Source: Neocallimastix lanati (nom. inval.) (taxonomy: Eukaryota > Neocallimastigomycota > Neocallimastigomycetes > Neocallimastigales > Neocallimastigaceae). From it: 31,093 nucleotides of DNA. Positions 18,070-28,100 of this stretch are shown here, piece after piece. The translations under genes and the position numbers were made by a program. The first letter of the stretch is position 1. Each line of letters opens with the position of its first letter. The notes beneath the pieces were generated by a model, which had not been told where the DNA came from, did no database searches, and saw only the letters and a program-made list of their open reading frames with translations. The DNA lies in contig JACVTC010000411.1 of assembly GCA_016946835.1 (NCBI GenBank), positions 1-31,093 of the forward strand. The letters are read 5' to 3'.

Positions 18070-21000
18070 AAGACTCAAGCAAGGTAGAAGCTGAGTTAAA
18101 CTTGACAATATTTTTCAAATGAACATTAAGATTCATTTGTATATTAGTAGCAGGGTCGTCTAAAGTGACTGTATTGAATTGTTTCTTTACCACTTTTATA
18201 GGTCCAACAAAATAAGGTTCTAATTTAGTTCGATTAAAGTTTCTTACTAGTACTAAATCACCTGGTTTTATTCTTTTAGCTTGATTCATACTGGTCTTTT
18301 CTTCTCTCCTAGTAGCCCAATACTTCGAAGCATTTTTGATATTAGATGCGGCCTCCATTACCCATTGGTAGTGTGATACAAATTTTTCCAGTAGAATTTC
18401 GTCAGAAGACTTATTTATACCCTTAGTTGGTCTGGCAGCAATGTCAAAAGGTTGTTGGTCCTCCCTTCCATAAACTAATTCAAAACTTGAATGGTTGGTG
18501 ATTGAGTTTTTAGTAGTTCTTAAAGCCCAAAGTGCAGATGGTAAAATTTCATCCCATTCTTTGTGTTGTTGTCCTAGTAATCGTAATAATTTTCCAATTT
18601 CTTTATTACGATTCTCAACTAAACCATTGCTTTCAGGATGATATGGAGTGATAAATTTAACATATACATCATATAAATCAAGGAAGATTTTTGTCATATC
18701 TGATGTAAATTGTGTTCCATTATCAGTAGTGATAATTTGAGGTACACCGTGTCGAGCAAATACATTAATTAAAAATTTTATCACATCCTGAGAAGTAATA
18801 TTTTCGGTGGGCTCTGCCTCAACCCATTTAGTAAAATAATCAACCACAACGATTATATATTGATTATTATTTCTGGTTTTATTTAGAGGTCCTATAATGT
18901 CCAATCCTAAGTGTGTAAATGGTCTTTCCACTTCAGTTGGTTTATCTTCCGTTGGTTCAGGGTATGGTTGAGATTTATTTAATTGACATTTTTCACATTT
19001 ACCTATAATTCGCTTAATGTCATTAACCATATTGTTCCAATAGTAGCTCTTTTTCAAACGTTGGTATGTCTTGTAATAGCCTTCGTGTCCTATACTGTGT
19101 GCTTGAAAAATTAATTGAAGTTTTTCTTTTGTATCTGTAACTAATTTTCTATAATTATTGCCATCAACAAAGTAGTCCACACCATCAATTGTCGTAAATT
19201 TTTCTTCAATAAATTCCTTAATGGTTCTTGAAAGCAGGTTTTCATCTTGTTCCTTGATAATTTGTGTTGTTAAGACAACTTTTTCTTTTTCATTTTTTAT
19301 TCTTGATAAAGCATCTGCGACAACATTATTCTTCCCAGCTTCATATCGTAAATCAATTCCTAACATACTGACAGTCAAACACCATCTTGTATGGCGAGTG
19401 TTTTGTGGTTCTTTATTTTTAAGTAATCCGATTAAGGGTCTATGGTCTGTACATACTATGGTTTGCTTAGGATTTCCCATAATATAAGATTTTAATTTAT
19501 TAATACAGTAAATTAGAGCAGCACCTTCTAGATCCGTAATTCCATAATTCTTTTCCGATTTAGATAAACTTCTACTAATATAATGAACCGGATGTTCCTT
19601 TCCAGTTTCATCATCCTTTTGTAAAAGCACACCGCCTATTCCATCATAGGAAGCATCTGTTCTTATAATAAATTCTCTATCAAATCTAGGAAATCTTAAT
19701 ATTGGGGCATTGATTAATCTTTCTTTAAGAATTTTAAAACTTTCTTCTTGTTCCTTTTTCCATTCAAACTTAATACCTTTTCTTAATAGAGTGCAGAGAG
19801 GAGCAGTAACTTTTGCAAAGTCCTTAATAAAATTTCTATAATATCCAATGGCTCCTAAAAATGATCGAAGTTCATGAATGTTAGAGGGAGCCTTCCATTC
19901 TTTAATAGCTTCAACTTTGTTTTCCAATGGACTTAAACCTTCTGAGGATACTTTATGTCCAAGTACTTCTACTTCAGTTTGCATGAAAGAACACTTTTCG
20001 ATATTGATTTTTAACTTATGTTCCTTGAATATTTCTAAGACTTGTTTAAGATGTTCTAGGTGTTCTTCTTCAGTTCTTGAGTAGATTAAAATATCATCTA
20101 TAAAGTTATAGACGCATTTTCCTATTAAGGGAAATAGTATACGGTTCATTTCTCTTTGGAATGTAGCTGGAGCACCTGTTAAACCGAAGGGCATTACCTT
20201 GAATTGGTAGTTTCCGAACTTAGTTGTAAAGGTAGTGATTTCAACACTATCATCATCCATTAATATTTGATGATAACCGGAATAAAGATCTAATGTTGAG
20301 AAGATTTTTGCTCCATCTAAGCTATCAAAAATTTCCTCAATATTTGGTAAAGAATAAGAATCCTTCTTAGTTGCTTCATTTACTTTCCTATAGTCAATAC
20401 ACAGGCGCCATTTACCGTTCTTTTTAGGCACAAGTACTACTGGTGATGACCATTCTGAACATGAAGGTTCAATTAATCGTTTATATATGAGTTTGGTTAA
20501 TTCTTCTTTTAAGATATCTGTTTTTAATTTACTAAGTCGATAAAATTTTTGTTTAATAGGTTTAACTCCTTCCTTAAGAATAATTTTGTGTGGTGATAAA
20601 TCTGAAGGTGTTAATTCTTCAGAAGAAGTTGCAATTATATCAATATATTCTTCAAGTAATTTAGTAATAGCTTCTCTATAATTTGAATTAATTGTACTTT
20701 GAAAAACTGTGTCATATATATATTTTATGGGTGGTAATCCTTCAATCGTTTTCAATTGTTGCTTAGCTTCTTGGTGATTCAATGCTTTGATTACACATAA
20801 TAATTTTTCTTCGTCATCATATTCATTATTAATAGGTGCAATTTCTTCAATTAAACCTTGATCATTAAATCGACAAAGACTATATCTAATTGGATGTATA
20901 AATAACTGGTTATCAATTTGAGTTTTGAGGTTGATTAATATATCATAGAATGGATCCTCCTTGTCTATAATTCTACACGTAACAAGTAGTTCTAGTTCAT

Positions 21001-22069
21001 TAATTTTTACGGGAACTTTGATTAACACATCTTCTGAGTAATCAGTTGCTAAACGTATTCGTCCTGCACTAACTCCTATAGGTTCATACTGATAAGGTAA
21101 TTTATCTAAAAATTGCTTTGTGATAATACTTAAGTTGCTACATGAATCTATTAAAGCCTTACCACGAACTCCATCTACTATTACATCAACCATAGCAATA
21201 TCATCTTCTTGTGGTTCATGATGTTTACTTTTATATGTATGATCTATATTGTTCGTTATTATTGTAGTAGCACACATATTATCCACTGCACCTGAAATTT
21301 TAGTATTATTCTTTTCTAATTTAAGTCCTTGTGATACTTGAGACCGTATCTTTGGAGCAACGTCCAATAATTGTCCAAATGTAATATTGCAATTACTGGA
21401 GTTTAAATCTTTGATCACGTCATAACTATCACAATCAGTTTGCATTTGTATTCTTCTTGGAATTCTAGTTGGCATAATTTCAGTTGACTTTTCTGATGAT
21501 TTTTCTTGAATTAATTTATTTAAAGTTTGTTTAGAATTATTTTCTTCCTGAGAAGTTTCTTCATTAATAACATTAACATTACTATTATTATTATTATTTT
21601 CCACAGAAGTACTAGTACTAGCTCTTTCCTTATCTCTTAGCTCTTTCTCAATTCTCTTTTCTTTTTCTATTCTAGGTTGAACCATAATCGAAGGATGTAA
21701 TTGAGTTGTTGACTTTTTGACTGGTCGCGATGTTCCCCTTAATTGGTTTTCTTTTTGTTTTCGTAAACCTGGAGTAACTATTGGCTTAGGATCATCTCTT
21801 AGACTACGGTGAACCCTCTTTTCTCTTTGGTCACTAGTCTCTTCATCTTTATGATTTGCCTTTCTCTTTATAACGTTTACTAAGTAATTCAATTCTTTGG
21901 AACCATCCGACTCATCATCAAAATCTTCGTAATAATCCGTAGTAGTACCTTCTTGGAAATCAGCAGTTTCTTCATAATCATCATCTTCTTTTAAGTCAAC
22001 TATTTTGGGACGATGGCAGACTGAAGCAATTTTTTTGACGATGGGAGTGCTTCTACTCCCTTTTAGTGG
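18068..22069 (-). CDS. pol: C Pol polyprotein (as Gag-Pol by -1 frameshift)
   Basis: The frame is open for 1333 residues from the slippery site. There is no ATG in the first hundred or so codons, and the codon at 21890-21892 is TTG, so independent initiation is unlikely. The acidic and basic N-terminal region leads to a protease with active site DSC (21140-21148). Reverse transcriptase has WSSPVVLVPKKNG and a catalytic box FIDD (20093-20104), not the usual YxDD. RNase H has RTDASYDG, TDHRPL and VVADALSR. Integrase has the HHCC finger (HSIGHEGYYKTYQRL through CEKCQLNK) and D,D-35-E at 18899-18901, 18722-18724 and 18614-18616. GPY/F (YFVGPIKVV) is near the end and there is no chromodomain. Confidence 0.93.
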   Translation of the reverse strand, partial: PLKGSRSTPIVKKIASVCHRPKIVDLKEDDDYEETADFQEGTTTDYYEDFDDESDGSKELNYLVNVIKRKANHKDEETSDQREKRVHRSLRDDPKPIVTPGLRKQKENQLRGTSRPVKKSTTQLHPSIMVQPRIEKEKRIEKELRDKERASTSTSVENNNNNSNVNVINEETSQEENNSKQTLNKLIQEKSSEKSTEIMPTRIPRRIQMQTDCDSYDVIKDLNSSNCNITFGQLLDVAPKIRSQVSQGLKLEKNNTKISGAVDNMCATTIITNNIDHTYKSKHHEPQEDDIAMVDVIVDGVRGKALIDSCSNLSIITKQFLDKLPYQYEPIGVSAGRIRLATDYSEDVLIKVPVKINELELLVTCRIIDKEDPFYDILINLKTQIDNQLFIHPIRYSLCRFNDQGLIEEIAPINNEYDDEEKLLCVIKALNHQEAKQQLKTIEGLPPIKYIYDTVFQSTINSNYREAITKLLEEYIDIIATSSEELTPSDLSPHKIILKEGVKPIKQKFYRLSKLKTDILKEELTKLIYKRLIEPSCSEWSSPVVLVPKKNGKWRLCIDYRKVNEATKKDSYSLPNIEEIFDSLDGAKIFSTLDLYSGYHQILMDDDSVEITTFTTKFGNYQFKVMPFGLTGAPATFQREMNRILFPLIGKCVYNFIDDILIYSRTEEEHLEHLKQVLEIFKEHKLKINIEKCSFMQTEVEVLGHKVSSEGLSPLENKVEAIKEWKAPSNIHELRSFLGAIGYYRNFIKDFAKVTAPLCTLLRKGIKFEWKKEQEESFKILKERLINAPILRFPRFDREFIIRTDASYDGIGGVLLQKDDETGKEHPVHYISRSLSKSEKNYGITDLEGAALIYCINKLKSYIMGNPKQTIVCTDHRPLIGLLKNKEPQNTRHTRWCLTVSMLGIDLRYEAGKNNVVADALSRIKNEKEKVVLTTQIIKEQDENLLSRTIKEFIEEKFTTIDGVDYFVDGNNYRKLVTDTKEKLQLIFQAHSIGHEGYYKTYQRLKKSYYWNNMVNDIKRIIGKCEKCQLNKSQPYPEPTEDKPTEVERPFTHLGLDIIGPLNKTRNNNQYIIVVVDYFTKWVEAEPTENITSQDVIKFLINVFARHGVPQIITTDNGTQFTSDMTKIFLDLYDVYVKFITPYHPESNGLVENRNKEIGKLLRLLGQQHKEWDEILPSALWALRTTKNSITNHSSFELVYGREDQQPFDIAARPTKGINKSSDEILLEKFVSHYQWVMEAASNIKNASKYWATRREEKTSMNQAKRIKPGDLVLVRNFNRTKLEPYFVGPIKVVKKQFNTVTLDDPATNIQMNLNVHLKNIVKFNSASTLLES
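18073..18096 (-). promoter_or_regulatory. C hairpin before the polypurine tract
   Basis: On the minus strand ACTCAGC (18090-18096) pairs with GCTTGAGT (18073-18080) with one bulged base. It lies within the last Pol codons, a few bases before the polypurine tract. Confidence 0.45.
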
Positions 22070-22075
22070 TTTAAA
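22043..22075 (-). promoter_or_regulatory. C -1 ribosomal frameshift signal
   Basis: T TTA AAC (22075-22069, minus strand) is in the Gag frame, one codon (CAC) before the Gag TAA at 22065-22063. Eight bases after it, GGGAGT (22060-22055) pairs perfectly with ACTCCC (22048-22043) around AGAAGC. The Gag frame itself reaches another stop soon after, while the -1 frame is open to the end of Pol. Confidence 0.88.
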
Positions 22076-22980
22076 TGATTGTCATAAAACTTCTTGCGGT
22101 TATTTTCCAATATAGAATTTAATTTAGGACAGTTTCGTTTGGTATGTCCTTCATTGCTACAAAACCAGCAAGTACTAATTTTCATTTCTTTCATCTTGTT
22201 AGTGAGATTTTCTATAGATACATTTTTGTGGGTTTTTGGTTTGTTAAAATCATTTGAAATGTTCTTATTAAAATTACTTTTAGAGTTAAGGAGATTGTAA
22301 CGAGTCTTATCATAATATTCAGTACTATTTTTAATAGATAAACGATCAACTTTTTCAGCTATAGCGAACGCTTTGGTAATAGAAATATGGTCTTTAAGCA
22401 TAACCTTTCTCCATGCGTCAGGATTATTGGTTAAGGAATCTGCATAATCTAAAACACTAATTTTTCTTCTTCTCTTTTTATCCAATTTATGGTACAAAGA
22501 TCTATAACGGACATTAAAATCTTTAACTTTCTCGTTCTTCTTTATTTTCATGGAACGCAATTCTCGTAACAAGTTGGTTTGATCTTCTTTAAGTCCATAG
22601 AAAGTCTTCAGATGATTTATGATTTCATCAAGGCTTGGGTAGGTGGTAGTAGATTCACTTTCTTCATCATCTTCTCCTTCACTATCGCTATCGAAATCAG
22701 AATCTTCATCTTCAGTAAGGTCATTTCCATCTTCTAGTTCTTGGATAATTTCTCTTGGTTCTCCAGAAGCCGTTAATATACAAGCAGTAAAAATAGTTTC
22801 AGGATCCTTGATATGTTGGTATTTTATCCATGCCTTTAACTCATTTGCCCAGGAGTTGATGTCAAGGTTTTGTTTAGTAAGCTTTTCAAAATCTTTTAAT
22901 TCTTTCTTTAATTCTCTGAAGCTAAGCTTACTTTCTGGAGTACTCTCTGTTGGAGTACTGGAAGTACTGGATGTTCTCAT
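22063..22980 (-). CDS. gag: C Gag polyprotein
   Basis: This is a 305-residue Gag. A capsid-like region (residues about 25-225) carries DINSWANELKAWIKY and LYHKLDKKRRRK, matching similar positions in A Gag. A very acidic insert (EDEDSDFDSDSEGEDDEE) sits near residue 90-110. One CCHC zinc knuckle CWFCSNEGHTKRNC (CX2CX4HX4C) is at residues 271-284, 21 residues from the end. It lacks the asparagine-rich tail of A Gag. The last codons form the frameshift heptamer. The start is the first ATG of the open frame and follows an A/T-rich leader. Confidence 0.92.
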   Translation of the reverse strand: MRTSSTSSTPTESTPESKLSFRELKKELKDFEKLTKQNLDINSWANELKAWIKYQHIKDPETIFTACILTASGEPREIIQELEDGNDLTEDEDSDFDSDSEGEDDEESESTTTYPSLDEIINHLKTFYGLKEDQTNLLRELRSMKIKKNEKVKDFNVRYRSLYHKLDKKRRRKISVLDYADSLTNNPDAWRKVMLKDHISITKAFAIAEKVDRLSIKNSTEYYDKTRYNLLNSKSNFNKNISNDFNKPKTHKNVSIENLTNKMKEMKISTCWFCSNEGHTKRNCPKLNSILENNRKKFYDNHLNH

Positions 22981-23133
22981 AAAATAAAATTTATTGTATC
23001 TATAGAATGCTAAACCTCGTAATGTATAAATTGTTATAAAAAGTAAAAATAAAAAATAAAAAAAAATAAATCTTTTAACTAATAAAATTATTAATTATTT
23101 ATTATTATTAATCACTTATTAAATTATAATAAT

Positions 23134-23297
23134 CGTGCAATCTGATAGTACACACTGTCTGACGTGCAGCTTACCTCTTGAAAGGTGTCATGCCACGCGT
23201 GTGCCACGGTTACTATTTTCAATATAAAAAATAGCAGTCCAGAGCCTACTAGCCCAATTACTATGTAGGATAAACTTAACCCGGAAATCTATGCACG
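23134..23297 (-). promoter_or_regulatory. C leader: compact structured domain
   Basis: A GC-richer block of 164 nt stands out in the AT-rich leader. Its ends pair (CGTGCA/TGCACG, 23134-23139 with 23292-23297). Inside are CCTAC/GTAGG, a 7-bp CTATTTT/AAAATAG hairpin near 23213-23234, and the palindrome CACGCGTG. It probably folds as a multibranched RNA. It occupies the place of the repeated hairpins of A and B and may be the packaging or dimerisation signal, which is inference. Confidence 0.5.
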
Positions 23298-23460
23298 AAT
23301 ATTAGTTTAATTTAATATTAATTAATATTTTTAACAATTAATAATAATTAGTTAAAAATATAAAAATTGTTTTTTTTTTTTTTTTTTTAAAAAAAATTAT
23401 TTGTTTTATTAGAAAAATTATTTATTAATATTATAATTTTATCCCCAATGTATTAATTTA

Positions 23461-23529
23461 TTATTATATTCCCCGATATCTCCACCAATTTTTCATGGTA
23501 TGGTTCATATAATTTTAGGAATATAATAA
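23461..23529 (-). promoter_or_regulatory. C U5-leader stem enclosing the primer-binding site
   Basis: TTATTATATTCC (23461-23472) is perfectly complementary to GGAATATAATAA (23518-23529) across the LTR end. It can extend through TTAATTT/AAATTAA with one short bulge to about 19 bp. The primer-binding site lies in the loop, with its last two bases at the foot of the stem. Confidence 0.7.
23471..23487 (-). promoter_or_regulatory. C primer-binding site
   Basis: On the minus strand TGGTGGAGATATCGGGG starts 8 nt after the 5' LTR. It would pair with a tRNA 3' end CCCCGATATCTCC plus A plus CCA. The tRNA is not identified. B has the same core. Confidence 0.7.
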
Positions 23530-24280
23530 AAATTAACACAAATAATAAAATTACAATAAAAAAAAAATTTGTTTTAAAATCAATATTTATTTATTTAAAT
23601 TTATAAAAGAAAAATAATAATATAATTATTTATTTAATAAAAGTAAGTTATTGATTATATTTTATTTCACTAAAATTACATGTATTTATATTTTTTTATC
23701 AAATTAAAATTTGTAAAGCCTAACTATTTTTTTAATAAACTAATTACTAATTATTTTTATAAATAAAACATTTAAATTGAAATTGAATTATTATTTTAGT
23801 TAATAATATTATTGTTATAAATAGTAGTTATATATTATTGAATTATTAATTATTTAATAATAGTTTAATACTAATATATATAAAATAAAAATAAAGAGAT
23901 TATACAGAATATTTTATTGTGGTTTAGTTAAATTTAGTAATTAAAAATAAATTTAAATTGATAACGAAAATTTTAATAACTAATTAAATAGATTTGATTA
24001 TTTTCAATATAACATAATACAAAAGAAATATAATATTAATATATTAAGTGGGCAAGGACAATATTCTTGGCTAAAGATTTTTAATACATTATAATGGAAT
24101 CGGATCGATAATTCAAAAAGGAATTATAAGTTAATTAGTGATTTATTAACTTAAGATTTCTATTTAGTAATATTTGAAGAATATTGGAAAGTTCCAATTA
24201 TATAGAATAGAATAATCTATAAGGTTAGAATAATTTATATTATTCTAGCACAATTAGTATTATTTATTCATTCTGTATTA
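23496..24280 (-). repeat. C 5' LTR
   Basis: This is the 785-bp partner of 17271-18056. On the minus strand it starts TAATACAGAATG and ends CCATACCA. Confidence 0.88.
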
Positions 24281-24284
24281 GCGA
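24281..24284. repeat. Shared GCGA between C and A2
   Basis: Only these four bases separate element C from the A2 LTR. They are the right duplication of C and directly border A2. Confidence 0.7.
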
Positions 24285-24900
24285 TGATACGATATTTTAT
24301 TAAATACCGTATATGTTAGTTGGGCGTTTGTGCAAAAGGGAATTACTCCAAGAATATTATATTACAATAATTATATTTACTTTTTATTTATTTATCTTTT
24401 ATTATTTTATTTATTATATTTTATCATAAAAAAAAATACATGTTTTATTATTATTCCTTAAAAAAAAAGAAAATATTTATTTATAAATTATTTTCATAAT
24501 TATATTTTTTACTAATTTTATAAATTTTATTTATCGAAACACTAAAATTAATTAATAAATATAAATATCCATAACTTTTTACTTATAACTATTAATTCAT
24601 CTTGTTTAACATTATTTAAAAATTATTTTAATATTAACATCAATTTAATTAAACATTCAATCTCCGTTATAATTAATATAACTAATTTTACTATATTATC
24701 AACAATTCTTTTAATATTTTTAATATTATTATTTAATTTAATATTTTAATAATTAATAATAATAAATTATCTTTAATAATATATTAATAATATATTTTAA
24801 GATTCATTATATAAAATTAATTTTTAATAAATATTTATATTAATAATTTTTCTAAATAATTTTTCTATTATTTTCTATTATTTTTACTGGACATGCATCA
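24285..24900 (-). repeat. A2 3' LTR
   Basis: A 616-bp LTR nearly identical to both A1 LTRs. On the minus strand it starts TGATGC and ends GTATCA. It agrees with the A1 5' LTR at some variable sites and the A1 3' LTR at others. Confidence 0.93.
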
Positions 24901-24941
24901 AGATGCCCCCACTTAGCTTAGACTTCGTCCCTTGAAGTCTA
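24901..24941 (-). promoter_or_regulatory. A2 polypurine tract and preceding hairpin
   Basis: The minus strand has AAGTGGGGGCATCT (24901-24914) next to the LTR, preceded by the same TAGACTTC/GAAGTCTA hairpin as A1. Confidence 0.75.
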
Positions 24942-25073
24942 TAAGCATATTAAAATATTTATTAAACTAATAATACTATTATATATTTTATAATATTTTT
25001 TTTATATTTTTTTTTTTTATATTTTTTATATATATCAAAATTTTTTTTTTTTTTTTTTTTATATATATATCAT

Positions 25074-25107
<34 letters not shown>

Positions 25108-25112
<5 letters not shown>

Positions 25113-28100
25113 GATTATAATTTAGGAAATTACTAATATATGGAATTACATTTTTTAGATGAATGTTTCTCTCTGCAATTTCGTTCGTATAAGGATCACA
25201 TACTGTGACAGTATTAAATTGCTGTTTAACTATTTTTAATGGTCCGATATAATAAGGGTCTAGTTTCCTTCGATTGAAATTTCTAACTAAAACTAGGTCT
25301 CCTGGTTTGAATTCACTTCTTAATCTTTTAATCTGTCTTCTCCTATCTTTCCATAATTCATTTGCAGTTTCAATATTTTTGATTGCTTCAGAAATCCAAT
25401 TATGGTGATTAATAAATTTTCGAACAAAATATTCTTCTTCTGATTCTTCAGGAAATCTTTTGTCAATATTAATTGCTAATTCAAATGGTTGTAAGTCTTT
25501 CCTACCATAGAGTAATTCGAAACTACTAAATTTAGTAACTTCATTTTTTGTTGTTCTTAAAGCCCAAAGTGCACTAGGTAAAATATCATCCCATTCTTGA
25601 TTTTGTTTACTTAATTCTTTAAATTGGCTTTTAAGAATTCTAATATATTTGACTATTTCTCTATTCCTGTTTTCAACTTCTCCGTTAGAAGCAGGATGAT
25701 AAGTACTAATATAATGTACATAGACATCATTTAAATCTAGGAAAGCTTTTGTTTTATCAGATATGAATTGCGGGCCATTATCAGTAATTAATATCTCTGG
25801 AATCCCGTGTCTTGAAAATATATTATTTAAAAATCTAATGACATCTTCTGATTCTGTTTTGGCTAATGCTTCAGCTTCCACCCATTTTGTTAAATAATCT
25901 ACAAGTACTATTATATATTTATTACCTCTGAAAGATTCGTATAAGGGTCCAACTAAATCCAATCCTACCCGAGTAAAAGGTAGACCTGGGGGTGTAGCTA
26001 AATCTTCTGTAAATACATTCGGTGGTTGTGGTTTACATAATTGACATACATGACAAGATTTAATAAATAATCTGATATCCTTATTCATTCCTATCCAATA
26101 ATAGTTCCTTTTCAAACGATGGTAGGTTTTAAAGTTACCTTCATGTCCTAAACAATGAGCTTTACTAATAAGTTCCCATTTTTCATTATCATTAAATATT
26201 ACTTTTCTTAATTCATTATTATCTTTATAATACTGAACTCCATCAATTAATACAAATTTCTGGTTTATTATTTTTTTATAGAAATCATTTAGTATTTCAG
26301 TACTATCATCAATATCATTATTATTAGTATTAACATGATTAATATTATTATTATTATTATCATTATTATTAAAACTATGTTTATTATTTTCTTCAGTTTG
26401 AAATACCATATAATTCACATTCAATTTATTTTCCACTCCATTATTTTCACTATTATTATTATGTAATTTATTATTAAACTTATTAAACTTATTAATGTTA
26501 TTTACATTATTTTTAATTTCCTCATATTCCATTTTGTAATTTTCATTATTACTATTGATCTTAATTTCATCCACTAACTCTTTTATTTTATTAATTTTAG
26601 TATTTTTCTTATTTCTAATTTCTTCATTATTTTTAATTTCACAATTTTGAATTTCATTATTTATAACTTGGTTGAATACATCTTTATTATAATTTTTTAT
26701 ATTATTTCTTTTATTTTTATTTTTTATATGTTTATCATCATTTTTTATATTTTTGATTATATATTTTTCATTGTTAGAATGTAATCTAGATAGTGCATCA
26801 GCAACTACATTCCTCCTCCCCTCTTCATATAACACTTTAATTTTTAAAATACTGAACTCAGTTATCCATTTGACATGCCTTGCTGAAGAAGGTTCTTTAT
26901 TTTTAAATATGTAAACTAAAGGCTTATGATCGGTATAAAGAATTGTCTCAAAACTATTACCAGTGAGAAAAGGTTTAAATTTCATGACACAGTAAAATGC
27001 GGCAAGCCCCTCAAGTTCTGTAATGCTATAATTGATTTCAGAATTGGAAAGTGTCCTACTTTCATAATATAATGGCTTCTCAATGTTGTCATCGTCTAAC
27101 TGAAGTAGTACCCCGCCAATTCCTGATTTAGATGCATCTGAACGAACAATAAATGGTTTATCAAAATTTGGAGGTGACAATATAGGTGCATTAATAAGAC
27201 GAATTTTTAAAAATTCAAATGCATTATTAGATTCGGTAGACCAAACAAAAGGAACATTCTTTTTTGTTAAATCATATAAAGGTTTAGCAATTTGGGCAAA
27301 ATGGCTAATGAATTTCCGGTAATATCCAATTGCCCCTAAGAAAGAACGTAACTGTTTTAAATTAGAAGGAGGTAACCAATTAGCAATAACTTTTATTTTA
27401 GAATTCATAGGTTTTATACCCTTAGTAGAAAGAGTATGACCAAGGAGCTCAACTTCTTCTTTAAAGAAATCACATTTTTCAAAATTCACTTTTAATCTAT
27501 TATTAGCAAGAATGAGGAATACTTTTTCTAGGTCTTTGATGTGTTGATCTAATGAAGGAGAATAAATAACTAAGTCATCTATGTAAATAAAAACACATAC
27601 TCCGATTAAATCAAAAAATATTCTGTTCATCTCCCTTTGAAAAGTAGCGGGAGCGTTGCATAGTCCAAAAGGCATAACTTCAAAATTAAAGTTTCCGTAA
27701 ATGGTCGTAAAGCAAGTGATATCTTTATCATCAGAATGCATAGGAATCTGATGGTACCCTGAGAAGAGATCAATAGTAGACAAAATAGAAATATCACCGC
27801 TAACATAGTAAAGTATATCATCTATTAAAGGAAGTGCATAAGCGTCCTTTAATGTACAATTATTAATCTTCCTGTAGTCAACACACATTCTCACTTGACC
27901 ATTCTTTTTCGGTACCAGTACTACAGGAGAAGACCAAGGAGAACTAGAAGGGACAATTAAGTTATTATTTATAAGTTTAATTAATTCCTTTTTAAGTGCA
28001 TCAGCTTGCACTTTTGAAATACGGTAGGCCCTCTGTTTAATAGGTGTTGTTCCTGGTATTAAATTAATTCTATGAGGATATAGCTTTGACGAACCCAAAT

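Larger units (their letters stand above)
17271..24280 (-). mobile_element. Element C: complete Ty3/gypsy-type LTR retrotransposon
   Basis: The element is about 7.0 kb, minus strand, with 785-786-bp LTRs that differ at roughly nine positions by eye, so it is slightly older than A1 and B. Gag and Pol are both open and joined by a -1 frameshift signal. The Pol order is protease, reverse transcriptase, RNase H, integrase. It is related to element A throughout Pol but lacks A's asparagine-rich insertions. It is flanked by GCGA on both sides. Confidence 0.92.

Noticed and set aside
23134-23297. Hammerhead ribozyme in the C leader
   Set aside because: CTGATAG is present on the plus strand, but the CTGATGA core and a properly placed GAAA are not found on the transcribed strand.
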